Positions 47,101 to 57,528 of a stretch of 64,000 nt of DNA are shown here, piece after piece (within the stretch, counting starts at the first letter, position 1; every line of letters begins with the position of its first letter). The notes beneath the pieces were generated by a model, which did not search any database, was not told the origin of the DNA, and saw only the letters and a program-made list of their open reading frames with translations. The stretch lies in contig CP141132.1 of NCBI GenBank assembly GCA_035236585.1, positions 81,582,880 to 81,646,879 of the forward strand, read 5' to 3'. The position numbers and the translations under genes are program-made. This DNA comes from Warburgia ugandensis (lineage: Eukaryota; Streptophyta; Magnoliopsida; Canellales; Canellaceae).

Positions 47101-50100
47101 GAATTTTTCCTTTAGTTTGAGTGGCACCCGCCGATCACATAAAACACCCGATACACATCTCCATTTGTTCCAACCCGCTTGGATTCTCTGGGTAACCTCC
47201 CTCTCAATATCTCCACTCTCATGGATCAATGATCCTAAGTATCAAAAGTGGTCTCTCATGGGGACCTCTTGGTTATCAATCTTGACTGGTGTTCCACTCC
47301 TACTCTCCTTGCTAAAATTACATTCCATATATTCTGTCTTAGTTCGGCTAATTTTAAATCCTTCCTATTCTAATGCTTCTCTCCATAACTCTAGCTTTAT
47401 GTTTACACCCGCCCTTGTCTCATCAAGTAGGACTATATCGTCCGCAAATAGCATGCACCAGGGAATCTCCTCATGCAGATGTTTTGTTAACTCATCCACA
47501 ACTAATGTGAAAGGTATGGACTCAATGCCGATCCTTGGTGCAATCCGATAGTGACAGGAAAATCACTAGTCACGCCACTAATGGTCTTAACATTTGTTAC
47601 TGCTCCCTCATACATATCTTTAATTATGTCTATATACCCCTGAGAAACCCCTTTACCACCCAACACCCTCCATATTAACTCTCTAGGAATTCTATCATAA
47701 GCTTTCTCTAAGTCGATAAAGACCATGTGCAGGTCTTTTCTCCTCTCCCTATATTTCTCTACTAATTGTCTTAGTAAGAAAATAGCTTCCATGGTAGACC
47801 TCCCAAGCATGAAACCAAACTGATTCTCTGATACACTTGTTTCATGTCGTAGCCTCTTCTCAATTACTCTTTCAAAAAGTTTCATGGTGTGGCTCATAAG
47901 TTTGATCCCTCGATAATTAGTGCAGCTATGAGTGTCTCCTTTATTCTTATAGATTGGTACAATAGAGCTTTTCCTCCACTCATCAGGCATTTTCTTTGAT
48001 TTTATAATCTTGTTAAACAACTTGGTCGACCAAACTACTCCAATATCTCCCATATGCTTCCAAACCTCTATTGGTATACCATCAAGCCCCATGGCCTTTC
48101 CTGATTTCATCTTTCTCAAGGCCTCTTTTATTTCAAGTATTCTGATCCTACGTTCATATCTATAATATCCAATGTTATTTAGATTTATAGTATTTTCAAT
48201 CCCTATATTCTCAGGGCCATTGTCATTTAACAATTTTTGAAAGTATATTTTCCACCTTTGTTTGATCTCATCATCTTTGACTAATACCCTTTGATCATCG
48301 CTTCTAATGCACCTAACATGCTCTAAGTGCTTACCCTTCTGTTCTCTTACTTTTGCAAGTTTAAACACATCTTTCTCCCCTTCTCTTGTTCCTAGTCTAT
48401 TATAGAGCTCATCATATGCTTTAAGTTTAGCCTCACTTACTATTCTCTTAGCAACGTTTTTAGCGTTCTTATATTGTTCATAGTTTTCATTATTTTTAAT
48501 CTTCTACCATGCTTTAAAATGCATTCGTTTTTCTTTAATAGCTTTTTGCACTGTTTCATTCCACCATCATGTTTCCTTTGTTAATAGCCTTTTACCTTTA
48601 GATACTCCTAAGACATCTTTTGCCACTTTCTTAATGGACTTAACTATATTAGTCCACATGGTATTTACTTCTGTTTCATAGTTCCAATTTCCTTCTACCA
48701 TCAACTTATTTTCGAATGAGGTTATTTTCTCTCCTTTTAAGTTCCACCACTTAGTTTTTGGATGTGTATTAAGTTCAGTTCTTTTACTTCATCTTTTGAT
48801 ATGAATATCCATAACCATTAACCTATGTTGTGAGGTTAAACTCTCACCGGGTATCACCTTACAGTCCTTACATATAGATCGTTCGTTATTCCTAAGTAGA
48901 AAAAAGTCTATTTGGCTTTTATGAAGTCCACTTTTAAAGGTTATTAAGTGTTCATCCCTCTTCTTAAAGAGTGTATTTGCAATCGAGAGGTTATATGACA
49001 AAGCAAAATCGAAGATATTCTCCCCCATCTCATTTCGTTCACCTGTACCATACCCTCCGTGTATTCTATCATATCCTTTTTTATCTTTTCCTACATGCCA
49101 TTTAAGTCTGCTCCTATAAATATCCCCTCAGTGTTGGGAATTTCTTGCATGACTCCCTCCATATCTTCCCAAAACTATCTCTTAATTATATCTTGTAACC
49201 TTACTTGTGGTGTATATGCACTTATAATATTTATAATCTGCTCTCCTAGAATCATCATCATTATTATTATTCTATCACTGATTCTTTTAACGTCCAGAAC
49301 TTTATCCTTTAATTCCTTATCCACTATTATTTCTACGCCATTTCTATTTTTTTCCTTTCTTACGTACCATAATTTATACCCATCTATTTCTCTAGCTTTA
49401 GCCCCTTTTCACTTGGTTTCTTAGATACAAGCGATGTTGACTCTCCTACGTTTCATCATGTCTACTAACTCCAAACTCTTACCTGTTAGTGTTCCTATAT
49501 TCCATGTGGCGATGCGAATCTTATGTTTTGCAGATACCCTATTTACTATCGCCTTTCTCGACCTCCATGGTATGAACCCATGTCCACTTTTCACTGCACC
49601 TGGATTGTGAGCGTGTCGCTTCTGGGAGAATGCCCTAGCAACCCTTGCCTATTTTTCACCTCATCCGGGATCCGATGCAGCGCGTCGCTTATAGGGAACG
49701 CCCTAACTTGAGCGAATGTCAGTTTTCGATTCATGTCATGTTGGGGTTGCCATAGTTTTTAAAAAGCTGAAGATGATTTTCATTAAAATCATTAAAACCA
49801 TTGATTATCTTAAATCCAAATTAGCTTGTTAGGTTGATATGGAGGGAAAAATATGTTATTTTACAGCCTCATAGAATACAACAACCAGGCAAAATCTTGT
49901 CCCAAAATGAAATCCAAACCATTGGATCTTGGCAACCCACCACTTTTTTGGCACACAAGTACAACATGATTTGGCCTACATCCTATTCTCATCAATTTAA
50001 AGTAGGCTATGCCCTTCTTATCTAGCTCATACTTGGGATCTTGAGGCTTGAAAGCCCTGTAGCAACTGATTATGAATTGGAGATGATCATGCTTCATCCT

Positions 50101-53069
50101 CCATCACTTCTACATCATCTTCATATGGAAGTTTGGTGGATTTTTTCTAGTTCCACAAAGCCATCAAATAAATTGAAATTTTGTCCCTTGAAAAATAGCT
50201 GTTCCATATCAGTAGCAAAACTGGATTACAAAAGACAGGCAATCTTCTCCCCTAACCCTGTTGGACACCAAGTAGGAACCCACTAAGCTATGATTAACAA
50301 GAATGAAGAATTTGCCGTTGAGATACTCATATAATCCTTTCTTGAGTCCAATCTGCCAAATACATACTCATTCTACTTGAGACTCTCAGACGCCTAGGAC
50401 AGTAGGCTCAAATGCTTAGAGGGCTATCTGCAAAGCACCTACCATACATGTGTTAGATATAGATTTGACTTATGGTATTCAAGTTCATTTTGAGAGGACT
50501 TGATTGTGGTGGTGTACCTCAAAGTGTCTTTGTTATTCTTTGTTAGGATCACTAGAAACAAAATGTTTTCAGTCCAAGGATATCTTTCATAATTCTCTTT
50601 GCAATCATAGATATGGTAATAATCAATGTTTAGGTTAGTCTGTTTGCCGTGTTCAATGGAGTCTTGTTCGGTGTATTGTTGTCATCTCTGTGAACTGTAT
50701 CCCACACTTCGTAAAGATATTTCTTCTTGTTGATTGTACATTTGGAACAAAATTTTGACAAAGAATCATCTTATTCAACTAGATAGGTGGATGCCAAACA
50801 TATTGACTGTGTCTAGCTACCAAGGAGAGTGGAAAGCAATGTCCCGCCCCTGCCCCCCCCCTAAATGTTTGAATCATCCTCCAATTTTTCTTTTCTTTTT
50901 TTCCCAGTCTCCAGGGAACTACTAGAATTCACCTTGTTCATCCGCAGCCTGCTCCTTTTAAACTTCTTTGCTCCTACTTTGTTTTACCTTTATTGTTTTT
51001 GTCATTCATCTCTCTTTCATACCCACTGCCCTCTTTGGGACCATTTCTTCTATATTCTGTCACAGATTGTCCCAAAATTCCATTCAAGTCCTTGCCAGAC
51101 ATCTTATATTTGCCCTCATTCTTTCTCAGGACTTTTGTTGTTGCTCCTCTAATTCGTAATAATGGTCATATTCATGCACAAATGTTGGCCAGTGGGCCCT
51201 TGCCACATGAACAACCCACCATATTGGACCCAATATGTGAACCAAAGAGTATCAATGCCAAGATTAGCTGATTTAACTTGACAATAATTCTTGTGCTATT
51301 TGTTGATCAAAGGGGTCTTTTGCTTCAGCATCCACTTAGCATGCAATAACTACTATATATCGCACAAGCCCATGCTGGACCTATCAAATTAACTTTCCTG
51401 ACACTTGGCAAGTAGCTGGTTTCTTTATTTGTCCTGCTCATGATGCCAGATCTATTGTCCAGATCCACTTTCCTGTTATGGTCCAGGATGCTAACAATGA
51501 AATCTTCAGAAATGCCCTCCTGACTGAGCTTCCTGGATTAAGTCCGTGACCCCTCTATCAGAACACCACCTTTGGATGATCTGGCCCATTCATCATCTTC
51601 ACCCTCCCCTGTATAGGTTACATGCAAAAACTCATGGCCATTGGTTGCTTCTAGCTACTGGTATTCTGTAGTTTACTTCAACTGGTAAAACCAGTAGCTA
51701 GAAGTATCCAATGGATATGGCTTTTGCTGCTGCCTAAATTAGTGAGGGTGAAGAAGATGAATGGGTCAGATCATCCAGAGGTGAGGCCTTAAAGGGAGAG
51801 GTTAGTGTCAGTTCTGCAACTCAGTCCTAATAGCATTACTCTAAAATCTTTATGCCTGCAATTAGATGCAAGCCCTCTGTCTTTTAAACAGTTATTGAAG
51901 TAGGTGCATTAATAATAAGTAACTACGAATAGGGGGCAGAAATTGCTGTGTGTAGCATGTTTTGTCAGAAACAAAGTCCGATTCACCTGAGAAGTGACAA
52001 AATGAAATTTGATACGGAGATATACCAATCATTATCATTCAAAAGGAAAATAATATACAAAACCATGAGCAGCCTAGCTTATTTTCTACCACTTACCTGT
52101 GGTGAGCCTTCTTGTGAGAGCTATTGACATCCCTCAGTGTTATTAAGTTGGGACTGTTGCTAACAGCTTGTTTACAGCAGTCATGGCATCAGCTGAGTTT
52201 TAAATGCCATTTTATTATATTTTCTTTCTAACTGAGTACTTGTCTAGTGGTTCATATGATTAATGTATATCGAAAATACCTTGATTTTTCTTAACAGGAT
52301 GGAAGTGAAAAGTTCAAGATCAATTGGAAAAGGGTAGCTATCACAAGCATGTTTGGATTCGGATTTGTTGGACCAGTTGGCCATTACTGGTCAGTATTTC
52401 TCTCTAAGTTCATGCTCACACAACATATAACAGTTATCTGATATTAAAAGATTTCACCTTGGTGCTTTACTTTTCTGCTCTGGGAGCTATGGGTTGTTCA
52501 GCTTGTTCCTGCATGTGTGAGGCATTATGGTGCCATCTTTCTGATGTTTTAGGCAACTTAATTCGACACAAATGGACCCACATGCATCTGGATATATGTG
52601 TGAGGGAGAGACACAGAAAGATGCATAATGACAATCTGGTTTACTTCTGCTGCACCATAGGTACGAGGGTTTGGACCGACTTATAGGACACCGGCTTCAA
52701 CTGCAACCGAAATCAATGCGGTTTGTTGCTGCAAAAGTGGCTCTTGATGGAATTATTTGTGGGCCACTAGATTTATTAGTATTTTTCTCTTACATGGGAT
52801 TTTCTGCTGGGAAATCTGTGGATCAAGTGAAGGAAGACGTGAAAAGGGATTTCTTTCCAGCATTGGTCTTAGAAGGAGGAGTATGGCCGTTGGTCCAAGT
52901 AGCAAATTTCCGATATATTCCTGTGAGATATCAACTTCTTTACGTAAATACATTTTGCTTGTTGGATAGCGCCTTTCTATCATGGCTTGAGCAGCAAGAA
53001 GATGCTCCCTGGAAGCAGTGGTTCAGATCTTTGTTGATGTTGGAACAACAAGATAGGCGGGGACAGTGA
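44191..53069 (+). CDS. Mpv17/PMP22-family membrane protein (At3g24570-like)
   Basis: Three exons, 44191-44340, 52298-52389 and 52661-53069 (TGA), join in phase with GT-AG introns to give 216 residues. The start [12 protein letters not shown] precedes the family N-terminus H-P-V-K-T-Q...S-G-x-L-W-G-x-G-D. Exon 2 has [13 protein letters not shown]. Exon 3 has the C-terminal signature [20 protein letters not shown]. Members are small four-helix proteins of peroxisomal or mitochondrial inner membranes, implicated in channel-type permeability; the role of this plant member is not known. The ATG at 44191 fits the family start; an upstream in-frame ATG at 44113 would add 26 unlikely residues. Intron 1 is about 8 kb, filled by an antisense RTE LINE, a SINE and a foldback element. 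Confidence 0.93.
44341..46647. other. Intron 1 of the Mpv17-family gene, 5' part
   Basis: T-rich sequence directly after the gtaagc donor, then unremarkable AT-rich intron with one SINE (45708-45871). No nested gene is visible. Confidence 0.6.
45708..45871 (+). mobile_element. Au-like SINE, slightly 5'-truncated, with target duplication
   Basis: It starts inside the A-box region (acggtaaaagttgttgtc), has 'gtaacaggttcaaggctgg', 'cctcttacaaaatgcaaggt', 'cccttgtggtccgccccttc' and ends 'gtgctgccctttta'. Flanks ttgtcaatttcaa (45696-45708) and ttgtcagtttcaa (45874-45886) are a 13-bp target duplication with one mismatch. It is in sense orientation within the Mpv17-family intron. Confidence 0.88.
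46648..49735 (-). mobile_element. RTE-type LINE, nearly full length, inactive
   Basis: Read on the minus strand, an endonuclease domain (about 49530-48780: [10 protein letters not shown] near the start, then S-A-Y-T-P-Q-V and a degenerate region) is followed by a reverse transcriptase (48368-47400: [45 protein letters not shown] at 47448-47437) and a C-terminal region (47229-46831: [25 protein letters not shown]). The 3' end is a (GAT)n tract at 46669-46650, as in RTE elements. A frameshift after S-A-L-S-P-Y-L and several in-frame stops make it non-functional. It sits antisense in intron 1 of the Mpv17-family gene. Confidence 0.92.
49736..52297. other. Intron 1 of the Mpv17-family gene, 3' part
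   Basis: AT-rich intron with a foldback element at 51567-51783. Other ORFs show no domain. The acceptor is ttaacag at 52291-52297. Confidence 0.6.
51567..51783. mobile_element. Foldback (MITE-like) element with long inverted arms
   Basis: The left arm, CACCTTTGGATGATCTGGCC..., then TTCTAGCTACTGGT, is mirrored on the right: the reverse complement of the right end reads CACCTCTGGATGATCTGACC... and contains TTCTAGCTACTGGT. The arms are roughly 100 bp with almost no spacer. I see no clear target duplication. A related, degenerate half-copy is at 4917-5016. Confidence 0.65.
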
Positions 53070-53870
53070 GCATTTCCATATCCTTGCATTTGTTTCCTCG
53101 AAGATCCAATACAAAAGTCAGTACACTTCAAATTCATGTATATGAAAGATTCTAAAGTGTCAGGAGCTTCAGTTCGGATGAGCTTGCTGTCTTTAAACCC
53201 AAGAATAACTGGCCAAGATGTGTCTGACCTTCCAGTCCTAAGTGGTGCTAACCCCAAATCCTTGAAATGGGCTCAGTACAAAATGTTCAGGGGTCGCAGA
53301 AGTCTCAAGAAAAAAAAAAACAGTAAAAGATCCAAGAAAATGGCGGTTGATAGATCAGAATAACATGGTAAATGATGATTGTTTTATAATAAAGAAATTC
53401 AAAAGTTGTGAAATTCATTAGCAATAGCATTAGTAAAGAAGAACAGTGGAATTTACAGTGAACGACTGTTTTATATTTCTTCATCTGCAGGGCCCTTATA
53501 TGTATGATAAATTGAGTGAAGATTAATATCAAGAAAACAAATGTTGAGACCAGTTTTACTTTATCGGGAGCCCTTTTTCTTTTCAAAATGGTCAACGATT
53601 TTATTCACAAAAAGAAGAAAATACACATTTTACGTGATGAACAGAGGTTTTGCTATACAATGAAGAACACTTTCTCAGCAGACTAACTATTAGTCAGTAA
53701 AATCAGTAGTTTTCACCAACTGATTCAAAGCTAGTGCTACACTGCTCTGTCTTTCAAGGGCCATAAACATCCAGCAACAATAATTTAGAAAGAAATTTAG
53801 GTGAAACTAAAACTCTGGATCACCGCATACAAATCACCATTTTTCTCTAGTGAGAAATTCATCAAGACAG

Positions 53871-54186
53871 GGATCACAGTGGTAAACAGGATCATTATAC
53901 ATATCTTTTCTGAGAGGCATAACAAACCATGACAAGAGCCAATAATTTCGGAAGTTTCATGCCAAATTTGTCTCTGTACTTAGTTTCTAAACAGTCTGGA
54001 GTTGAATAGGTGAGAGGAATCATCATACTCTGTAAGGTAGAGATCCTTGTCGCCGGATCGTATGAGGAAAGATGGGTTGGTTTGGGTCGTGAAGAAACGA
54101 GGATCCTGGATCAAACTAATCCATGGATTGCAGCTAGAGAAGGATTCCATGGTGGGTAGTCTTGAGAAGATGTGGAAGAGCCCCAT
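53871..54186 (-). pseudogene. F-box protein fragment, copy 1
   Basis: The minus strand reads L-F-H-I-F-S-R-L-P-T, then N-P-W-I-S-L-I-Q-D-P-R-F-F and N-P-S-F-L-I-R-S-G-D-K-D-L-Y...E-Y-D-D before a stop. The I-x-S-R-L-P and P-W-x-S-L-I-x-D-P-x-F spacing is that of plant F-box proteins of the F-box-associated/kelch groups, which recruit substrates to SCF ubiquitin ligases. Part of the F-box is missing between the two motifs and there is no full downstream domain, so this is a relic. Confidence 0.5.
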
Positions 54187-54644
54187 ATTTTTATCTTTGA
54201 TCTTTTCCTATGTTTACCAGATGAAATGCTTTCAAACCCAATCTCAATCTACAAGATTGGATTGTGATAAGCTAAAAAGAGGGAAGATGGATGGAAGTCA
54301 ATTTATCTTGATGAACAGGGTAGTGTAATTCCTTGCCTATGGGTCTTGATTATTATATTTGTATTGCTCTCTGTGGATATTAAGTGCCCGTCAAATGGAT
54401 TGAGATGGCGTAACTGTTCTATATGTCAACCGTAACCGGAACCACCACACCTTAGGATGGTCCGAGCCATCTATCTTAAATGTCCCATAAGTTTGTGCTC
54501 AAGAATTGTTGCTTTTGGATGCTTCTGTTCATCTGCATCCAAGGACCAAAGCCGCACACATTTTCATGGATGGTAGCAGTCTGACGAGGGATGAGCTATA
54601 AGCTTTACCTTGATTAAGAAGGCAAATACAATTCACTCTTGGAA

Positions 54645-54725
54645 GGGGAGCCTTGGCACAACCTTAGAGTTATCATTGTGTGACTTTTGGAAACTGCCTC
54701 TTGCAAAAATGCAAGGTAAGACTGC
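54645..54725 (+). mobile_element. Au-like SINE 5' fragment
   Basis: It starts 'ggggagccttggcacaacct', has a gapped B-box region and 'actgcctcttgcaaaaatgcaaggtaagactgca', then loses similarity. Confidence 0.75.
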
Positions 54726-55180
54726 ATATGTGCACTGGATTGCCTTTTACAGTGCCCATCTGGATGGATTGTTTATGGTATTTCCAACTGCCCATCATGC
54801 AAAAGTGAGCTCATTATGCAAAAGTGGGCAACACTACATCAATTTTTTGTGGTGTCCTATCATTCCTCGTGGGACGCATATTATATGCCTATAATCAAAC
54901 ATCCACTGCAATACCTCATTTACAACTGCATGGAAGTGTTACGTCCTCGTTTCTCTGAGAAAGCTGGGCAAGGGACTTTTCAATCTTTCTCCATGAATTT
55001 GTTCCTAGAGTATAAGCTTCAAATTCCAAATAAAATGGTCACATATTCCATCCCAGAACATGTGATCATACAGCATTCTTACCACCTTATATTCAACATC
55101 GACAGAAGCAAATGCGGATACAATATCATTAGTAGCAAACTGGCAAGCTGTTGGGAGGATCACATATTCATGAAGCAAGG

Positions 55181-55510
55181 GATAACAGAGGTAAACAGGA
55201 TCATCACACTCGATATGTTTTGAAAGGCATAACAAACCATTACAACAACCAACTATTTGTTACTCGTCCTCTCGCTCGGTTTTGAACTAGTTCCTGAATA
55301 GGTTGGAATTGATTGGTGAGAGCAATCATCATATTCTAAGAAGTAGAAATCCTCGTCGGATTTAGGAGGAAGGATGGGTTGGTATGGGTGGCGAGAAAAC
55401 GAGAGTTTTGGATCAAAGTGAACCAGGGATGGATCTGACCATGGGCAGTGACCTTGAGAAGATGTTGAGCTAGAAAATGGCAGAATATTTAGAGCCCTGT
55501 CTTGATGAAC
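55181..55510 (-). pseudogene. F-box protein fragment, copy 2 (duplicate of copy 1)
   Basis: It is collinear with 53871-54186 at an offset of about 1.31 kb; shared 'ggtaaacaggatcat', 'ggcataacaaacca' and 'ggatgggttggt' blocks mark the duplication. It still reads D-E-D-F-Y-F-L-E-Y-D-D but is frameshifted in the F-box part. No intact gene. Confidence 0.45.
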
Positions 55511-55641
55511 GAGGCAAGATTGAGTTATGGTCTCATGGATTGTATTTGTCATTGTCCTCCGAGGGTTCATGGTCCGTAACTACTTTGCATGAAAAAATAT
55601 TAGCGTGGTTTGAAGTATAATTAGAACCCACTACTTGCAAT

Positions 55642-55754
55642 AGAATAACACAGACTTACCTCGCATTGCAAGAGGCTGTTTCTACTTCTCAAGCCCATGA
55701 CTTCAAGGTCACAAAGGACAACTTTACCGTTGCACCAAGGCTTCTCTTTTGGCA
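55642..55754 (-). mobile_element. Au-like SINE, 3'-truncated, with perfect target duplication
   Basis: Minus orientation. It has 'cagacttacctcgcattgca', 'agaggctgtttctac', 'caaggtcaca' and 'gttgcaccaaggcttctctttt'; the 3' half is absent. Flanking cactacttgcaat at 55629-55641 and 55755-55767 is a perfect 13-bp target duplication, so the shortening occurred at or before insertion. Confidence 0.8.
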
Positions 55755-57528
55755 CACTACTTGCAATGATGGAAAATATGTATCGATGAGCAATGTACCA
55801 GATTTGAAGCCATCTAATTATTCTGGGACTTGGATTGTGCCTCAGAGAGAGAGAGAAAGAGAGGGAACGGAATATAGGTAGTCTTGAGAATATATTGAGG
55901 ATCAATCCACTAGCTTGACTCCATGACCCACTTACAGGAGAAACACCTCAGCCTAACCACTGGGTTGTATTGGCTTATGTGCATTCCTAGTTTTCAAATG
56001 TTTACTAGATGAAAGTTTCATGTTGGACTGTGATAAGCTTTAAAAGCAATAACTTTTGGAACTCTATCTTGATGAGAACGGCGATTTAGTTGGGCGTTAT
56101 GATGATGAGCAAGCAATACGGGCCTATCTGTCTTAATCAAATTAATCTAGGAAGTTAAGAATATAATATTACCAATGGTAAGTCCAGCTTATAGCTAATT
56201 TGGTAATGGATTCTACATCAACTCTAAGAACCATATTAAATTTCTAATACAGCAAAAAAAAAAAGGAATGGACTATGAACACACACCTTGCAGAGTTTTA
56301 AACTCGTGACCTTCACAATTTAGACTCATTCTTGCAGTACTACACCGTACACACCCAGCAAATATTTTTATATCCTTGATTGGGTTATGATCTATTAATT
56401 TCACTCTTGAATAGAAAGTTAGAAAAAAGGCTGGGGATTTGCCTAGATTTTGCAGTAACTAATGCCACACCTTAGTACGTAAATTGGTGCAATCTCACGA
56501 TAATTGTCGTTTCAAGTAACTAAGAGGCTGGGTTGAAAGATAAAATTCTACAACTTGGAAGATTACCTATACACATGCTTAACATTGAACATCTAAGTAA
56601 GTTCCAAAATTATGGCATCTTTCAAACTAATTCCAGATTAAAAAAATACTCGAACTTCGATCCCATCAAATTCTCATATGTTTTTTGATAAATCTTTTAA
56701 CCAAATCTAATGAGAAACATCGTAATGGAGACCCAATTCATATCCTAATCACTGAAATTTGCCTACGTCCAATTTCTACATGCAACAGTTGGCAGCTAAG
56801 GATTTTTGGAAAAAGATCCCAACTATTCAGCAACTAATGAATCAAAACAGCCAGAAACACGGAAAACTAGGTAGACATGTTTATCATCAGGGCCCATTCC
56901 CGCAGATAATCACTGTCCTCCTCTGAATTGTAATCCCATGTACAGTACCCATTCCCACAAATAATCACTGACTTTGGAGGTATATCTTACAAGGAAATCT
57001 TTTCATCCTTCTTGATCCATGGACTTAGATAATCGGGCTGCAAGGTGTACCTCATTGCAGACACAGAATAAGTTTAAGGCAGCAATGTAAAACTTCATCA
57101 ATGTCGTTCACATTTGGCTAACTGTCCAAATTGAAGGATTTGCATTCATCCTCGTAAAGGAATGTGCCCAAGAAATGAGCTTTCTGAATTTTATGATCTG
57201 CGGAACATCATGAATGAAAATGGCAGTTTTACTTGGCTTGCCCCCTTAAAATGAACAGAAGGCCCCTGGCTTGTTCTGTTAGACTCTCAGATTGGACCAC
57301 CATGCACTGTGATGGTTGCTTCATCATGAATTGCCACAGTGTGGAGATCGTTACCAGACTGTAGCATCACACGGTCAGCATATTATGATATCTTGCTCGG
57401 ACTAGAAATTGCTGAGCAACAAAGCTGTATGCCACATGGTCTCTCTACAACTTAAAAACAAATTTGCACGGTGACCTGGAGCAATTTCAACGTACTTGCT
57501 GCTCTATGAATTTGCTGTCCTCGAGATA

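Larger units (their letters stand above)
53070..57528. other. Convergent spacer between the Mpv17-family and lysidine-synthase-like genes
   Basis: The first few hundred bases are the likely Mpv17-family 3' UTR. The rest holds two F-box relics, two SINE pieces and AT-rich sequence. From 55906 to 57528 I see nothing beyond short chance ORFs and, at the right end, the likely 3' UTR of the lysidine-synthase-like gene. Confidence 0.5.

Noticed and set aside
47117-47551. 144-codon plus-strand open frame
   Set aside because: It is the antisense shadow of the LINE reverse transcriptase region.
53136-53363. 75-codon plus-strand open frame just after the Mpv17-family stop
   Set aside because: It lies in the probable 3' UTR and has no recognisable domain; its lysine-rich end comes from an A-run.
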